Assembly (NCBI GenBank): GCA_032334235.1
Contig: JAVSGI010000008.1
Span: 62,001-126,000, forward strand
DNA: 64,000 nucleotides
Direction of reading: 5' to 3'
Source of the DNA: Paracoccaceae bacterium Fryx2
GTDB lineage: Bacteria; Pseudomonadota; Alphaproteobacteria; Rhodobacterales; Rhodobacteraceae
Shown: positions 54,519 to 64,000 of the stretch, in pieces
Layout of the letters: the number at the start of each line of letters is the position of its first letter
Numbering within the stretch: the stretch's first letter is position 1
Position numbers and translations under genes: made by a program
Notes under the pieces: generated by a model
Databases searched by the model: none
What the model was told of the DNA's origin: nothing
The model's input: the letters and a program-made list of their open reading frames with translations, nothing else

Positions 54519-54815
54519 ATGGACCATTCAAACCACGTAGCGCTCGACGCAGCTGAACTGAACGAAGCCAACCTGATTGATGCCGTTGTTTACGGCGCAC
54601 ACGACGCAAAGATCGGCACCGTTTCGCATGTCCACGGGATGGGTGCTGCGACGTCCGTAATCGTTGATGTTGGTGGCTTTCTTGGCATAGGTGCCAAGCC
54701 CGTGTCGATGACCACGAGCGACTTGCACTTTATGCGCGATGAAGACGGCAGCGTGCATGCAACAACGACTTGGACCAAGGATCAGGTCAAGGCGCTGCCA
54801 GAGCACCATCACTGA
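54519..54815 (+). CDS. PRC-barrel / DUF2171-like small stress protein
   Basis: A 98-residue protein with a PRC-barrel-like core (NLIDAVVYGAHDAKIGTVSH; ATSVIVDVGGFLGIG) and His-rich ends (DHSNH and PEHHH). Cytoplasmic, no signal peptide. AGGAG precedes ATG 54519. The EcfG promoter upstream and terminator downstream show it is a single-gene transcript, probably stress-induced. Biochemical role unknown. Confidence 0.8.
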   Translation: MDHSNHVALDAAELNEANLIDAVVYGAHDAKIGTVSHVHGMGAATSVIVDVGGFLGIGAKPVSMTTSDLHFMRDEDGSVHATTTWTKDQVKALPEHHH

Positions 54816-54852
54816 TCGCATCTCGGGGCCACTGCTAAGGTCCTTTGCGGCG

Positions 54853-54884
54853 GCGGGCGCTTGAAAATCAAGCGCCCGCATTTT
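54853..54884 (+). terminator. Rho-independent terminator
   Basis: A 12-bp stem, GCGGGCGCTTGA / TCAAGCGCCCGC, with an AAA loop, followed by ATTTT. Ends the PRC-barrel transcript. Confidence 0.82.
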
Positions 54885-54924
54885 CCGTCACATCAGCCGC
54901 CTCATTCAACCGCAAGGCAGACCC

Positions 54925-56274
54925 ATGAAGAAAATCTTGCTGGTCATCCCCGCGCTTGCCGTTTTGATCCCAGCCGTTGTGTTCGTTGCGTCCCGCGAAC
55001 AGGCAACGACTGCCGTCACGGCAGGTTACGGCCCGAAGCCAGAGCTGCCAGCGCCCGATCCCCGCCTGATCCCGACGGTGAACATCGCACCGGCGATCGG
55101 TTGGCCATTGGATGCGATCCCGGTGGCCACAGAGGGCCTGCGCGTAAACGAATATGCCGGTGGATTTGACCATCCACGCTGGCTTTACGTTTTGCCTAAC
55201 GGCGACGTCTTGGTAGCCGAAAGCAACGCGCCACCGAAGCCAGATGCATCCTTCAGCCTCAAAGGCTGGGTGATGGGGCTGGTCATGTCGCGCGCGGGCG
55301 CCGGGGTGCCCAGTGCGAACCAGATCACGCTTGTCCGCGACGCTGACGGCGATGGCGTGGCCGAGGTGCGGGAAACCTTTCTTAAACGGCTCAATTCTCC
55401 GTTTGGCATGACCTTGGTCGGCAACACGCTGTATGTCGCGAATACGGATGCGATCGTGGCGTTTCCGTACCAGACTGGTGAAATCTCCATCACCGCCGAA
55501 GGCGAATTGATCGCCCACCTGCCAGCAGGGCCAATCAACCACCATTGGACCAAGGATGTGATCGCCAGCGCCGATGGAACCAAACTTTATGCAACGGTCG
55601 GATCGAACAGCAACGTCGCCGAAAACGGGATTGAGGTCGAAGAAAATCGTGCCACGGTGTTGGAAATCGACCTCGCCACACGGCAGACGCGGGTGTTCGC
55701 GTCCGGCCTGCGCAATCCCAACGGGTTGGCCTGGCAGCCCGACAGTGGTGCCTTGTGGGTTGCGGTTAATGAACGCGACGAGATCGGCAGTGATTTGGTG
55801 CCCGACTACATGACCTCGGTGCAGGACGGCGGGTTTTACGGTTGGCCCTATAGTTACTATGGTCAGCACGTAGACGTGCGCGCTACGCCCCCGCGTCCCG
55901 ATCTGGTGCAAAGTGCGCTCGTCCCGAACTACGCCCTCGGTGCGCATACCGGCTCGCTGGGCCTCACCTTCAACACGGGTTCCTTGTTTCCGGAAAGCTA
56001 TCATAACGGTGCGTTTGTCGGACAGCATGGGTCGTGGAACCGAGAGCCGCCGTCGGGTTACAAAGTGATCTTTGTCCCTTTTACCGACGGCGAGCCGTCA
56101 GGTGATCCGCAAGATATCCTGACCGGGTTTGTGAACACCGAAGGCAAAGCGATGGGAAGGCCGGTGGGCGTCGTCATCGACGCAACGGGTGCCCTGCTGG
56201 TTGCCGACGATGTTGGCAATAAGGTGTGGCGGGTGGTGCCGAATGGTTCCGCGGTTCTGGGCGCAAATCCGTGA
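54925..56274 (+). CDS. Sorbosone dehydrogenase-like periplasmic sugar dehydrogenase
   Basis: A 449-residue secreted beta-propeller protein. Residues 1-25 form a signal peptide or anchor ([20 protein letters not shown]). The body has the NHL/SMP-type motifs of PQQ-dependent sugar dehydrogenases and L-sorbosone dehydrogenases: [35 protein letters not shown], and [21 protein letters not shown] dependence is inferred from family, not shown. It may be cotranscribed with the flavodoxin-like gene 50 bases downstream. Confidence 0.85.
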   Translation: MKKILLVIPALAVLIPAVVFVASREQATTAVTAGYGPKPELPAPDPRLIPTVNIAPAIGWPLDAIPVATEGLRVNEYAGGFDHPRWLYVLPNGDVLVAESNAPPKPDASFSLKGWVMGLVMSRAGAGVPSANQITLVRDADGDGVAEVRETFLKRLNSPFGMTLVGNTLYVANTDAIVAFPYQTGEISITAEGELIAHLPAGPINHHWTKDVIASADGTKLYATVGSNSNVAENGIEVEENRATVLEIDLATRQTRVFASGLRNPNGLAWQPDSGALWVAVNERDEIGSDLVPDYMTSVQDGGFYGWPYSYYGQHVDVRATPPRPDLVQSALVPNYALGAHTGSLGLTFNTGSLFPESYHNGAFVGQHGSWNREPPSGYKVIFVPFTDGEPSGDPQDILTGFVNTEGKAMGRPVGVVIDATGALLVADDVGNKVWRVVPNGSAVLGANP

Positions 56275-56324
56275 GCTCGAAGGTCAATATTGTCGGCTAA
56301 AGCACAAGGAAAAGGAATTGAACC

Positions 56325-57425
56325 ATGGTCAAATCTCCTGCCTCAGCCAAGGATCTTACGCCCCGCAAAGGCATGCCAGGCACACAGCTTTCGAAGCATG
56401 ATTTCAAGCGGCGTTATGGCGAACAGTTCACCGACCCTGCGTTTGATGCCCTTCAGGCCGAGATCGACAAGATCGCCGATATTGCCTGGGACGCCTACCA
56501 TGGGTCGCGCAAGGCCCCGATCACCGAAAAGGCCGGGGTCGGGTTCAAAAACCCCGACTACGATCTCTCTGTCGATTGGAACGCTGCACGAAACGCCATT
56601 GATGCTGCACAGGTTCAGCATGACGCCAAGGACGGAACGCCACGCATCCTGCTGATCAACGGCTCGTCCCGTAGTGAACACACTTGTCCCGGCGAGATGT
56701 CGAAAAGCTTCCGCCTGATCGAGCTGGCAAAAACCGTGATCGAAAAGGAGTTCTCACTGGCGGTCGATATCCTCGATCTTTCGCGCCTTGCCTCGGAATA
56801 CGGCCGCAAGATCCACCCCTGCAAAGCCTGCTTTTCGACCGCAGCGCCTTTGTGCCACTGGCCCTGTTCATGTTACCCCAACCACGCGCTTGGCCAGACG
56901 CAGGACTGGATGAACGACATCTATCCGCTTTGGGTGGCAGCACACGGTGTGATGATCGTAACGCCGGTGAACTGGTATCAGGTCACTTCACCGGTCAAGC
57001 TAATGATGGACCGGCTGGTCTGCGCCGACGGTGGCAACCCGGACCCGACCCTGACCGATGGCAAGGACGCAGAGTTGGCGAAGGCGATCGAACTTGCGGG
57101 CTGGGATTATCCGCGCCATCTGGCGGGCCGCGCCTTTTCGGTCGTTGTCCACGGCGATGTGGCGGGCGTGGAAAACGTGCGGCGGTCGCTGTCGGATTGG
57201 CTGAAATTCATGAAGCTGGTGCCTGCCGGGGCCAGCGCCGAGATCGACCGTTACATCGGCTATTGGGAACCCTACGCGACCAGCCACGCGGCGCTCGACC
57301 TTGATACCCATGTTCAGGAGGAAGTGCGCAATGCCGCCCGCATTCTGGCGCAGGCCGTCGTAGCCATGCGGAGCGGGACCATGATCGAAGCAGGTGCGGA
57401 CCTGACCGACCCGCGACAGAAATAG
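56325..57425 (+). CDS. NAD(P)H-dependent FMN reductase / flavodoxin-fold protein
   Basis: A 366-residue protein. Residues 100-330 are a flavodoxin-like NADPH-dependent FMN reductase domain (RILLINGSSRSEHTCPGEMS; VIVTPVNWYQVTSPVKLMMDRL). The first 100 residues are an extra helical region (FKRRYGEQFTDPAFDALQAE) typical of a longer subfamily. A cysteine cluster (HPCKACFSTAAPLCHWPCSC) lies near residues 164-184. AAGGAA precedes the ATG. Function is probably flavin or quinone reduction. Confidence 0.83.
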   Translation: MVKSPASAKDLTPRKGMPGTQLSKHDFKRRYGEQFTDPAFDALQAEIDKIADIAWDAYHGSRKAPITEKAGVGFKNPDYDLSVDWNAARNAIDAAQVQHDAKDGTPRILLINGSSRSEHTCPGEMSKSFRLIELAKTVIEKEFSLAVDILDLSRLASEYGRKIHPCKACFSTAAPLCHWPCSCYPNHALGQTQDWMNDIYPLWVAAHGVMIVTPVNWYQVTSPVKLMMDRLVCADGGNPDPTLTDGKDAELAKAIELAGWDYPRHLAGRAFSVVVHGDVAGVENVRRSLSDWLKFMKLVPAGASAEIDRYIGYWEPYATSHAALDLDTHVQEEVRNAARILAQAVVAMRSGTMIEAGADLTDPRQK

Positions 57426-57743
57426 CAACGGTTCACACCATAACGTCCCAGCTGAGTTTAAGCACAGTCCTGTCATCAGAATTTGAGGGGGCGAAGCAGG
57501 CAGGATGCTGGCGATTAAGAGGCTCGACTGCCATTGCGTTGGCCACAGCGGGAAATCAGAAAAACCGCCGTGTTCCTCATCTCGTCTCGTCTGATTGACA
57601 AGCATGCTGCCTGCTTCTGACTATAAACGCTTCAAAGCTCATTTGGTTTCGCCCTGACTGATCAATTCCGGGTTTGCCCGGTGTCCCGCAGGGCGACCAG
57701 GACACCGCCTTCTGAATGCAGGCTCGACTGGCACAGACATTTG
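57426..57743. other. Intergenic, no gene seen
   Basis: About 318 bp between the reductase stop and the Ku promoter. No convincing reading frame or strong hairpin was found. Confidence 0.5.
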
Positions 57744-57768
57744 GGAACGAAGGAGCTTTTCTGACGTT
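57744..57768 (+). promoter_or_regulatory. EcfG-type general stress promoter 4 (Ku)
   Basis: GGAAC, 16-base spacer, CGTT, 23 bases before the Ku start. In Sinorhizobium the homologous sigma factor RpoE2 is known to control an NHEJ locus, which fits. Confidence 0.78.
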
Positions 57769-57791
57769 TCCTTTTGTGATCGGAGGGTGCC

Positions 57792-58586
57792 ATGGCCACA
57801 CAGGTATACTGGAAGGGTTATCTCAAACTGTCGCTCGTCACCTGTGCGGTGACAATGACGCCTGCGACGACAGACGGCGAGAAGCTGAAATTTCACACAC
57901 TGAACCGCGAGACCGGACACCGCGTGGTCAGCCGCTATGTAGATTCGGTAACGGGAAACGTAGTCAAGAAAGATGATGAGGCGCGTGGCTTTGCCCGGGG
58001 CGAGGGTGACTATGTCCTGCTCGAGGATGAGGACCTGGACTCGGTCGCACTGGACAGTACACGCACTATAGATATCCAAACATTCGTTGACCGTGATCGC
58101 ATCGGTTGGATCTGGCGCGACAAGGCGCATTTCTTGCTGCCCGGCGATAGCGTTGGGGCAGAGGCGTTTGCAGTAATTCGCGAGGCGATGGCGGCCACCA
58201 AAACTGTCGGCATTTCGCGGCTCGTGCTGGCGCAGCGCGAGCGCGCGGTCATGCTGGAGCCGCGTGGTGCAGGAATCGTCGTGTGGTCTTTGCGCTAAGG
58301 GGACGAGGTTCGCGATCCCGCTAAGTATTTCGACGGCATTTCCGACGACAAATCCGCCGCCATCTTTATGGCGCCTGTGTGCCAGTTGAGCGACGAGCGA
58401 ACCAAGCCAAGGGATGCCAAAATGGTTCAGGACGAGGTTCAGCACCGGTTGTTGAAGATTATATCCGCGTAAAAGAAGGGTCGAAAGCGCCCGGTCAATG
58501 CGAAGACGGCAAAACCCGCAGCGGGCAATCTCGTCAGCATTCTGGACGCATTAAAGAAAAGCATCGCATCCGAGAAGGGCGATTAA
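57792..58586 (+). pseudogene. ku: Bacterial Ku (NHEJ), two in-frame stops
   Basis: Ku homodimers bind DNA ends and recruit LigD. The frame from 57792 to the final TAA at 58584 is continuous (264 codons) except for TAA at codon 169, where relatives have Tyr in LRYGDEVRDP, and TAA at codon 227, in ISA*KKG. Recognisable are YWKGYLKLSLVTC, FHTLNRETGHRVVSRYVD, ALDSTRTIDIQTFVDR and AVMLEPRGAGIVVWSLR. The first stop truncates Ku within the core, so it should not dimerise normally. GGAGG precedes the ATG. Its end overlaps the convergent ligD fragment by three bases. Confidence 0.88.
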
Positions 58587-59109
58587 GCCTTGGTCATCAA
58601 CGGCACAGCGGCCGCGTGGAAATCCTGCCAAGGGTCTGTAGCGCTCAGGCGGTCCAACATGTTCAATATTGTGAAATGGCCAGGTCTGATATCGGGGCTA
58701 AGTCCGTCCCACAACAAGGGTCCCGATACCACCGCACCGGGCCGGACACGCGATGAATAGGGCGCCACAGCAGTCGCACTGCACTGATTGTGCAGATAAT
58801 CGATCAGAATCTTTCCCTTTCGCCGTGCCTTGACGACAGTGGCGACATAACTTTCGGGGGTGTCGGCAGCCATCGCCACCGCCGTCGCTTTGGTGAAAAC
58901 CTTAACACTCGACTAGGTGGATTTTGGTGTCAGCGGCGCCACCACATGCAGCCCCTTGCTTGCGTGTTTCGCTTGATGGTGGGCATCGATTTCACGGGAT
59001 CATGGGCAGTCATTTCGCGTGAAGCTGGGCACTGATTTCGCGGGATCGCGGGCAGGTCTGGTCGGCAAATTGAGGATAGTTGCGCCTTCAGGAATGAAGG
59101 GGTGGCTTG

Positions 59110-60648
59110 ATGCCGACAGGACGATTGAACATGCGCCGGATACGAGATGTTTTGCGATTGAAGCTTGGGCAAGGCCTGAGCGAGCGGTCCATTGCCGCTT
59201 CCCTCGGTCTGAGCAAGGGGAGCGTCGGAAGCTACACCCAACGGGCGCGTCATGCCGGGCTCACGTGGCCCTTGCCGGAGGGGATCGATGACGACAGCCT
59301 TGAACTTCTTTTGTTTCCAGCCCCGCCCACGGTGCCGGACGCGGAGCGGCTTGTGCCCGACTGGGCGGAGATTGACCGCGAGTTGCGCCGCCCTGGGGTG
59401 ACGCGGATGCTGCTCTGGGAAGAATACCGTGCCGCGCACCCCGGGGGTTTTGCCTATACTTGGTTTTGCACGCATTACGAGGCTTGGAAGGGTCGGGTGC
59501 GCCCGACGATGCGCCAGACACATGTGGGCGGCGAGAAGGTGTTCGTCGACTTTGCCGGCGACACCATCGACGTGATCGACCCCACGACCGGCGAAGCGCG
59601 GGCCATGAAGCTGTTCGTGGCGGCAATGGGGGCATCGAATCACACCTATGCCGAGGCGGTGGCATCGGAGGGGTTGGAAGATTGGATCCTCGCGCATATC
59701 CGGATGTTCGCCTTTCTGGGCGGCGTGCCAAAGGCGGTGGTTCCGGACAATCTGAAGTCCGCCGTGATCAAGGCAGACCGGTTTGATCCGGGGCTGAACC
59801 GGACCTATGCCGAGATGGCGGCGCATTATGGCACCGCCGTTCTGCCCGCCCGGCCGCGCAAACCCCGGGACAAGGCGAAGGTGGAAGTGGCTGTCCAAGT
59901 GGCACAACGCTGGATTCTGGCGCGGCTGCGGAACCACCGGTTCTTCTCATTGGCCGAGTTGAACGTGGCGATCCGGCGGCTGCTGGACGAGTTGAACATG
60001 CGCGTGATGCGCGGCTATGGCGCCAGCCGCGCCGATCTGTTTGCCACTTTGGATCGGCCCAATCTTCAGCCCCTACCGCCCGAACCTTATGTCTTCGCCC
60101 GCTGGAAGCGCGCCCGCGTGGCACCCGACTATCACGTTGAGGTCGACAGCTCATGGTATTCCGTGCCCTTCGCGCTGATCAAACAAGAGGTCGATGTTCG
60201 CACAAGCGGCCAGACGGTCGAGATATTCCATCGTGGTCAGAGGGTTGCGAGCCACGTGCGCACCCCGGGGCGGCGCAGCCATGTCACCGTGGCCGACCAT
60301 ATGCCATCGGCCCATCGTCGCTTTGCCGAATGGACCCCGGCCAGAATGCTGGCGCAGGCAACCAAGACCGGCCCCGCCGTCGCCGCCTTTTGCGAGATGG
60401 TGATGGCTGACCGCCCCCATCCTGAACAGGGGTTCCGCACCTGCCTGGGTGTGCTGGCCTTGGTCAAAACCTATGGGCCGGAGCGCGTTGATGCGGCCTG
60501 CCAGCGGGGTGTGACCATCCGGGCCCGCACCGTCACCTCCATTCGTTCGATCCTCAAGACCGGCCTCGATCGCGCCTTCCTGGAAGGCTCCGAAGAGGTC
60601 GCCCCCCTCCAGCACGCCAACATTCGTGGCGGCAGCTATTACCATTGA
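59110..60648 (+). CDS. istA: IS21-family transposase IstA (element B, copy 3)
   Basis: Protein identical to the IstA at 28428-29966 and 33787-35325. ATG 59110 chosen; a TTG directly precedes it. istB starts 12 bases downstream. Confidence 0.93.
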   Translation: MPTGRLNMRRIRDVLRLKLGQGLSERSIAASLGLSKGSVGSYTQRARHAGLTWPLPEGIDDDSLELLLFPAPPTVPDAERLVPDWAEIDRELRRPGVTRMLLWEEYRAAHPGGFAYTWFCTHYEAWKGRVRPTMRQTHVGGEKVFVDFAGDTIDVIDPTTGEARAMKLFVAAMGASNHTYAEAVASEGLEDWILAHIRMFAFLGGVPKAVVPDNLKSAVIKADRFDPGLNRTYAEMAAHYGTAVLPARPRKPRDKAKVEVAVQVAQRWILARLRNHRFFSLAELNVAIRRLLDELNMRVMRGYGASRADLFATLDRPNLQPLPPEPYVFARWKRARVAPDYHVEVDSSWYSVPFALIKQEVDVRTSGQTVEIFHRGQRVASHVRTPGRRSHVTVADHMPSAHRRFAEWTPARMLAQATKTGPAVAAFCEMVMADRPHPEQGFRTCLGVLALVKTYGPERVDAACQRGVTIRARTVTSIRSILKTGLDRAFLEGSEEVAPLQHANIRGGSYYH

Positions 60649-60660
60649 GAAAGGACTAAA

Positions 60661-61422
60661 ATGCTGACCCATCCCACCCACGACCGACTGTTGGCGCTCG
60701 GCCTGACCGGCATTGCATCGGCGCTCGAAGAACAACGCAGGTCAACCGCCTTCGACGCCCTCTCGTTCGAAGAGCGTCTCGGCCTGCTGGTCGACCGCGA
60801 GGCTGCAGAGCGCGACACCAAGAAACTGGCCTCCCGGCTCAAGTTTGCGGCTCTGCGCCAAGATGCCAGCGTCGAGGATCTGGACCTGCGCAGCCCACGT
60901 GGTCTTGACCGCAGTGTCATGGCGCATCTTGCCGATGGCGGCTGGATCGCCCGGCACGAGAACCTGCTGATAACCGGGCCGACCGGTTTGGGCAAAAGCT
61001 GGATCGCCTGCGCCCTTGGCCACAAGGCGTGCCGGGATGGGCGGCCCGTCCTCTATCAACGTGCGCCGCGCATGTTCGAGGCCCTTGCTCTGGCCCGTGG
61101 CGATGGCCGCCATGAACGCATCCTCAAAACCATCGCCCGCATGGATGTGCTGATCATTGACGATTGGGGCCTCGCCGTCCTCACCGCCCCGGAGCGCCGT
61201 GACCTGCTGGAAATCCTCGAAGACCGCCACGGCCGCGCTTCCACCATCGTCACAAGCCAACTCCCCGTTGACCAGTGGCACGAAGCCATCGGCGACCCAA
61301 CGCTCGCAGATGCCATCCTCGACCGCCTCGTTCACAACGCACACCGCCTCACCCTCTCAGGTGAAAGCCTGCGCAGGCGCTCCGCCGTCACAAAAAAGCT
61401 TGACCAAATCGTTCAAGCCTGA
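60661..61422 (+). CDS. istB: IS21-family helper ATPase IstB (element B, copy 3)
   Basis: Protein identical to the other two B-type IstB copies, with Walker A GPTGLGKSW. Preceded by an AAAGGAC box. Confidence 0.93.
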   Translation: MLTHPTHDRLLALGLTGIASALEEQRRSTAFDALSFEERLGLLVDREAAERDTKKLASRLKFAALRQDASVEDLDLRSPRGLDRSVMAHLADGGWIARHENLLITGPTGLGKSWIACALGHKACRDGRPVLYQRAPRMFEALALARGDGRHERILKTIARMDVLIIDDWGLAVLTAPERRDLLEILEDRHGRASTIVTSQLPVDQWHEAIGDPTLADAILDRLVHNAHRLTLSGESLRRRSAVTKKLDQIVQA

Positions 61423-61816
61423 CTCCATGAAAGCGTCGGCCAGCCTGCCCACGATCCCGTGAAATGACTGCCCAGAATGGCGCGAAACGCGTGCCCACGA
61501 TCGCGCGAAATCAGCGCCCATTCTCCGCGAAATCCGCACCTTGCCGCCAGAGGACTTGAGAAAAGCAGTCAAACCGGCAGCCTCTAGCCGTTGTTTCATC
61601 TCATGCGCCGCCGCGCACGCAGGCTCTTGATCTCGGATAGTCTGCGGTCCGAGAATTGTTCTATGTTGCTGTTCAAAGGTAACGCATTGCGACAAAGATC
61701 GGAGAAATCATGCTGCGCCTTCACCGTCATTCAGAGATTGATAGGTCCCAGCCACCACGCTGGCAGTGCGTGGCCGTATTTGGGGTGCAAGCCTGGCTGG
61801 AAGATCGGCGGCATGG

Positions 61817-64000
61817 ATGAATTCGGCCAAAGGGGATCTTCCGTATTGGAGCGCAGATCAGGGTGCCTTGATGAAGTCGCTCGGATCAGGCCCGGTCGGT
61901 CTGGGGGCTGACGTGGCGACCAGGATTCTGGCCACGGTCGGCCCCAACAGCGTTGAGGAGGCCGCGCGCTTGAGTGCGCTGCGCCTTTTGCTGCGGCAGT
62001 TCGAAAGCCCGCTTGTCCTGATCCTGGCCTTTGCCGCCGCCATTTCACTTGCGCTGCAGCAATGGGTAGATGCCGGAATCATTCTTGCCATCGTGGTTGG
62101 CAGTGCGCTGTTGAGCTTTTTCCAGGAATATCGGGCCTCCACTGCAGTTGAGGAATTGAAAAAACGCCTTGCGCTGACGGCGCGCGTACTCCGCGATGGG
62201 ATGGAACAGTTGGTGCCTGTCGCCCAGATCGTGCCGGGTGATCTGATCTTGCTGTCCGCGGGCAATCTGATTCCGGTGGATGGTCGGGTGATCGAGGCGC
62301 AGGATTTCCTTGTCAGCGAAGCGAGCATGACCGGCGAGTCCTTTCCAGTTGAGAAACGGGCAGGACGGGTGCCCGCCGACGCAGCCTTGACCGGGCGCAC
62401 CAACACCGTTTTCATGGGTGCGTCTGTGCGAAGCGGCTCGGCAAGGGTGCTCGCCGTCAACACGGGCCGGAAGACCGAGTTTGGGGCCATTGCCGCCCGC
62501 CTGCGCGCACGTCAGCCAGAGACCGATTTCGCCCGCGGTGTGCGCCAGTTCGGCTATCTGCTGATCCGGGTGATGGTGGTGATCGTCATCTTTGTGCTGA
62601 CGGTAAACCTGCTGCTGCACCGGCCGGTTGTCGAATCCATGCTGTTCGCCGTGGCTTTGGCGGTTGGCCTTTCACCCGAACTCTTGCCCGCCATCATCAG
62701 TGTGACCCTTTCTGCCGGGGCCCGCGCGATGAGCAAGCGCGGCGTCATCGTGCGGCGTCTGGATGCCATCGAAAACCTTGGCAGCATGAACATCCTTTGC
62801 ACCGACTAGACCGGCACCTTGACCGAGGGCAAGATCGTGCTGCGCGAGGTTCTGGACGGCGCGAATGTGGCTTCGGATGCACTGCGGCAATTGGCCTATC
62901 TGAATGCGGCGTTTGAGACGGGCATCGAGAACCCGCTGGATGCGGCGATCTTCGAAGCGGGCCAGACGGCTGGGCTATCCACCGCAGGATATGCCAAGAT
63001 CGACGAAATCCCGTATGATTTTGTGCGCCGCAGGTTGACCATCGTCGTGGCCCCAGACGGTGTCGAGCAGCATCTCATGGTCACCAAGGGCGCCTTTGCC
63101 GAGGTGCTCGCGACCTGCACTGCGGTGGAAGTCGGCGGCACCGACATGCCAATGGACGCGGCGCGGCGCGCGGCGTTGGAGGCGACGTTCCAAGCCAAAA
63201 GTGCGGATGGCCTGCGCGTGCTTGCCCTTGCGACCCGCAGCTTCACCGCAAAGGCCGATTATGACCGCGACGACGAAGCCAACATGACCTTTCGCGGCTT
63301 TCTGGTGTTTCTCGACCCGCCAAAACCCGATGCGGCCAAGGCCATCGCCGATCTGGCGCGCTTGGGCATCGCGATCAAGGTGATCAGCGGCGACAACCGC
63401 TATGTCACAGCACATGTCGCGCAGGCCGTTGGGTTGAACGCAAAGGCGATGCTGACCGGCGAAGAGATTGCCGCGATGCGGGACGAGGCGCTGTGGCATC
63501 TGGCGCCGCGGACCGACCTCTTCGTCGAGATTGACCCGCAGCAAAAAGAGCGCGTCGTGCGCGCCCTGCAACGTGTGGGCCATTCAGTGGGCTATCTGGG
63601 CGACGGCATCAACGACGCGCCCGCCCTGCATGCCGCCGATGTCGGAATCTCGGTGGCCGAAGCGGTGGACGTCGCCCGCGAAAGCGCAGACATTATCTTG
63701 CTGACCCGCGATCTTGATGTGCTGCACGCGGGCGTCGAGGACGGGCGGCGCACCTTTGCCAACACGCTGAAATACATCTCGATCACCACCAGTGCGAACT
63801 TTGGCAACATGATTAGTATGGCACTGGCGACACCGTTGTTGCCGTTCCTGCCGCTGGCGGCCAAGCAGATCCTGCTGAACAACTTTCTTTCGGATTTGCC
63901 GTCGATTGCAATCTCCAGCGACTCGGTGGACCCAGAGCGATTGACGCAGCCACAACGTTGGAACATCAAGGAAATCCGGAAATTCATGATCGTCTTCGGG
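61817..64000 (+). pseudogene. mgtA: Mg2+-importing P-type ATPase (MgtA/MgtB-like) with amber codon, runs off window
   Basis: P-type ATPase of the MgtA/MgtB class. ATG 61817 gives the usual start (MNSAKGDLPYWSADQGALMK). Membrane segments occur near residues 70-110 and 235-300; the actuator loop has MTGESFPVEK, and GLSPELLPAI and LDAIENLGSMNILCTD lead to the phosphorylation site. There the motif expected as DKTGTLT reads D-stop-TGTLT: TAG at 62807-62809, codon 331, replaces the invariant Lys. Downstream the frame is intact to the window edge, including ISGDNRYVTAHVAQAVG, YLGDGINDAPAL and KQILLNNFLSDLPS. A single substitution therefore seems to inactivate an otherwise whole gene. Confidence 0.9.

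Larger units (their letters stand above)
58961..61538 (+). mobile_element. IS21-family element B, copy 3 (in ligD)
   Basis: Exactly 2578 bp with the same ends as the other B copies, here TGCGTGTTTCGC at the left and ATCCGCA at the right. Only six bases (GCAAGG on the ligD strand) repeat cleanly at its edges; the next base differs, unlike the perfect 8-bp duplications of copies 1 and 2. Confidence 0.94.
58583..61645 (-). pseudogene. ligD: LigD polymerase-domain remnant, split by IS21-B and with a nonsense codon
   Basis: LigD seals and fills DNA ends in bacterial NHEJ. The left piece (58959-58583) reads KGLHVVAPLTPKST, a TAG stop, SSVKVFTKA, then MAMAADTPESYVATVVKARR, GKILIDYLHNQ and SATAVAPYSSRVRPGA, the C-terminal half of the primase-polymerase domain. 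The stop replaces a position that is Trp in relatives. The right piece (about 61645-61539) reads AAHEMKQRLEAAGLTAFLKS and SGGK. The rest of the gene is absent upstream. The GCAAGG repeated at both IS edges is an imperfect target duplication. Convergent with ku. Confidence 0.85.

Overview
The window looks like GC-rich alphaproteobacterial DNA, most likely from a Rhodobacteraceae-type organism. The tail genes are of the gene-transfer-agent gp12-gp15 kind common in that family, the stress promoters match the alphaproteobacterial EcfG consensus, and the two-component genes include an HWE/HisKA_2 kinase. It is an accessory region: two parts of a degraded siphovirus-type prophage, a type I restriction locus carrying a PrrC-like anticodon nuclease, a decaying stress/NHEJ block, and several insertion sequences.

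Layout. 1-2527: IS21-family element 'A', copy 1, running off the left edge. 2528-22271: prophage late genes, namely portal (5' end lost to the IS), fused prohead protease/major capsid, head completion, an inverted RelE/ParE toxin-antitoxin pair, tail tube, tail chaperone with a classic -1 slippery site, tape measure, DUF2460 (split by an IS5-family element), DUF2163, NlpC/P60, GTA-TIM host-specificity protein, DUF2793 protein, endolysin and holin-like genes. 22492-26762: histidine kinase / response regulator cluster whose last gene is split by an IS30-family element. 26796-32275: a tRNA-fMet 3' fragment flanked by TTGACC repeats (attP-like), with IS21-A copy 2 inserted beside it and IS21 element 'B' inserted inside that copy. 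32371-42173: overlapping operon hsdR-hsdS-prrC-hsdM, with hsdM cut by a second IS21-B. 42292-51246: prophage early region with orphan antitoxins, integrase, regulators, two replication-initiator-like genes that each contain an iteron array, a Xre/RES toxin-antitoxin pair, three small unknown genes and a small-terminase remnant. 51451-58960: a block with four EcfG-type promoters serving a PPOX-type stress protein, a CHRD protein, a PRC-barrel protein and Ku; it also holds a sugar dehydrogenase, a flavodoxin-like reductase and an IS1182 remnant. Ku, the LigD polymerase domain (cut by a third IS21-B) and a Mg2+ P-type ATPase all carry in-frame stops.

How it works together. The prophage is clearly defective: portal and DUF2460 are broken, no large terminase is visible, and only a small-terminase fragment remains. 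Its modules appear in circularly permuted order (late genes, att, integrase, early genes, small terminase), and the att core has arm-like repeats on both sides, which suggests a tandem or formerly circular configuration. The restriction locus resembles the E. coli prr arrangement, in which an anticodon nuclease is held silent by the restriction enzyme; IS insertion into hsdM should have inactivated modification and changed the control of PrrC. All three IS21-B copies span exactly 2578 bp and encode identical proteins, so they spread recently; the two IS21-A copies differ slightly and are older.
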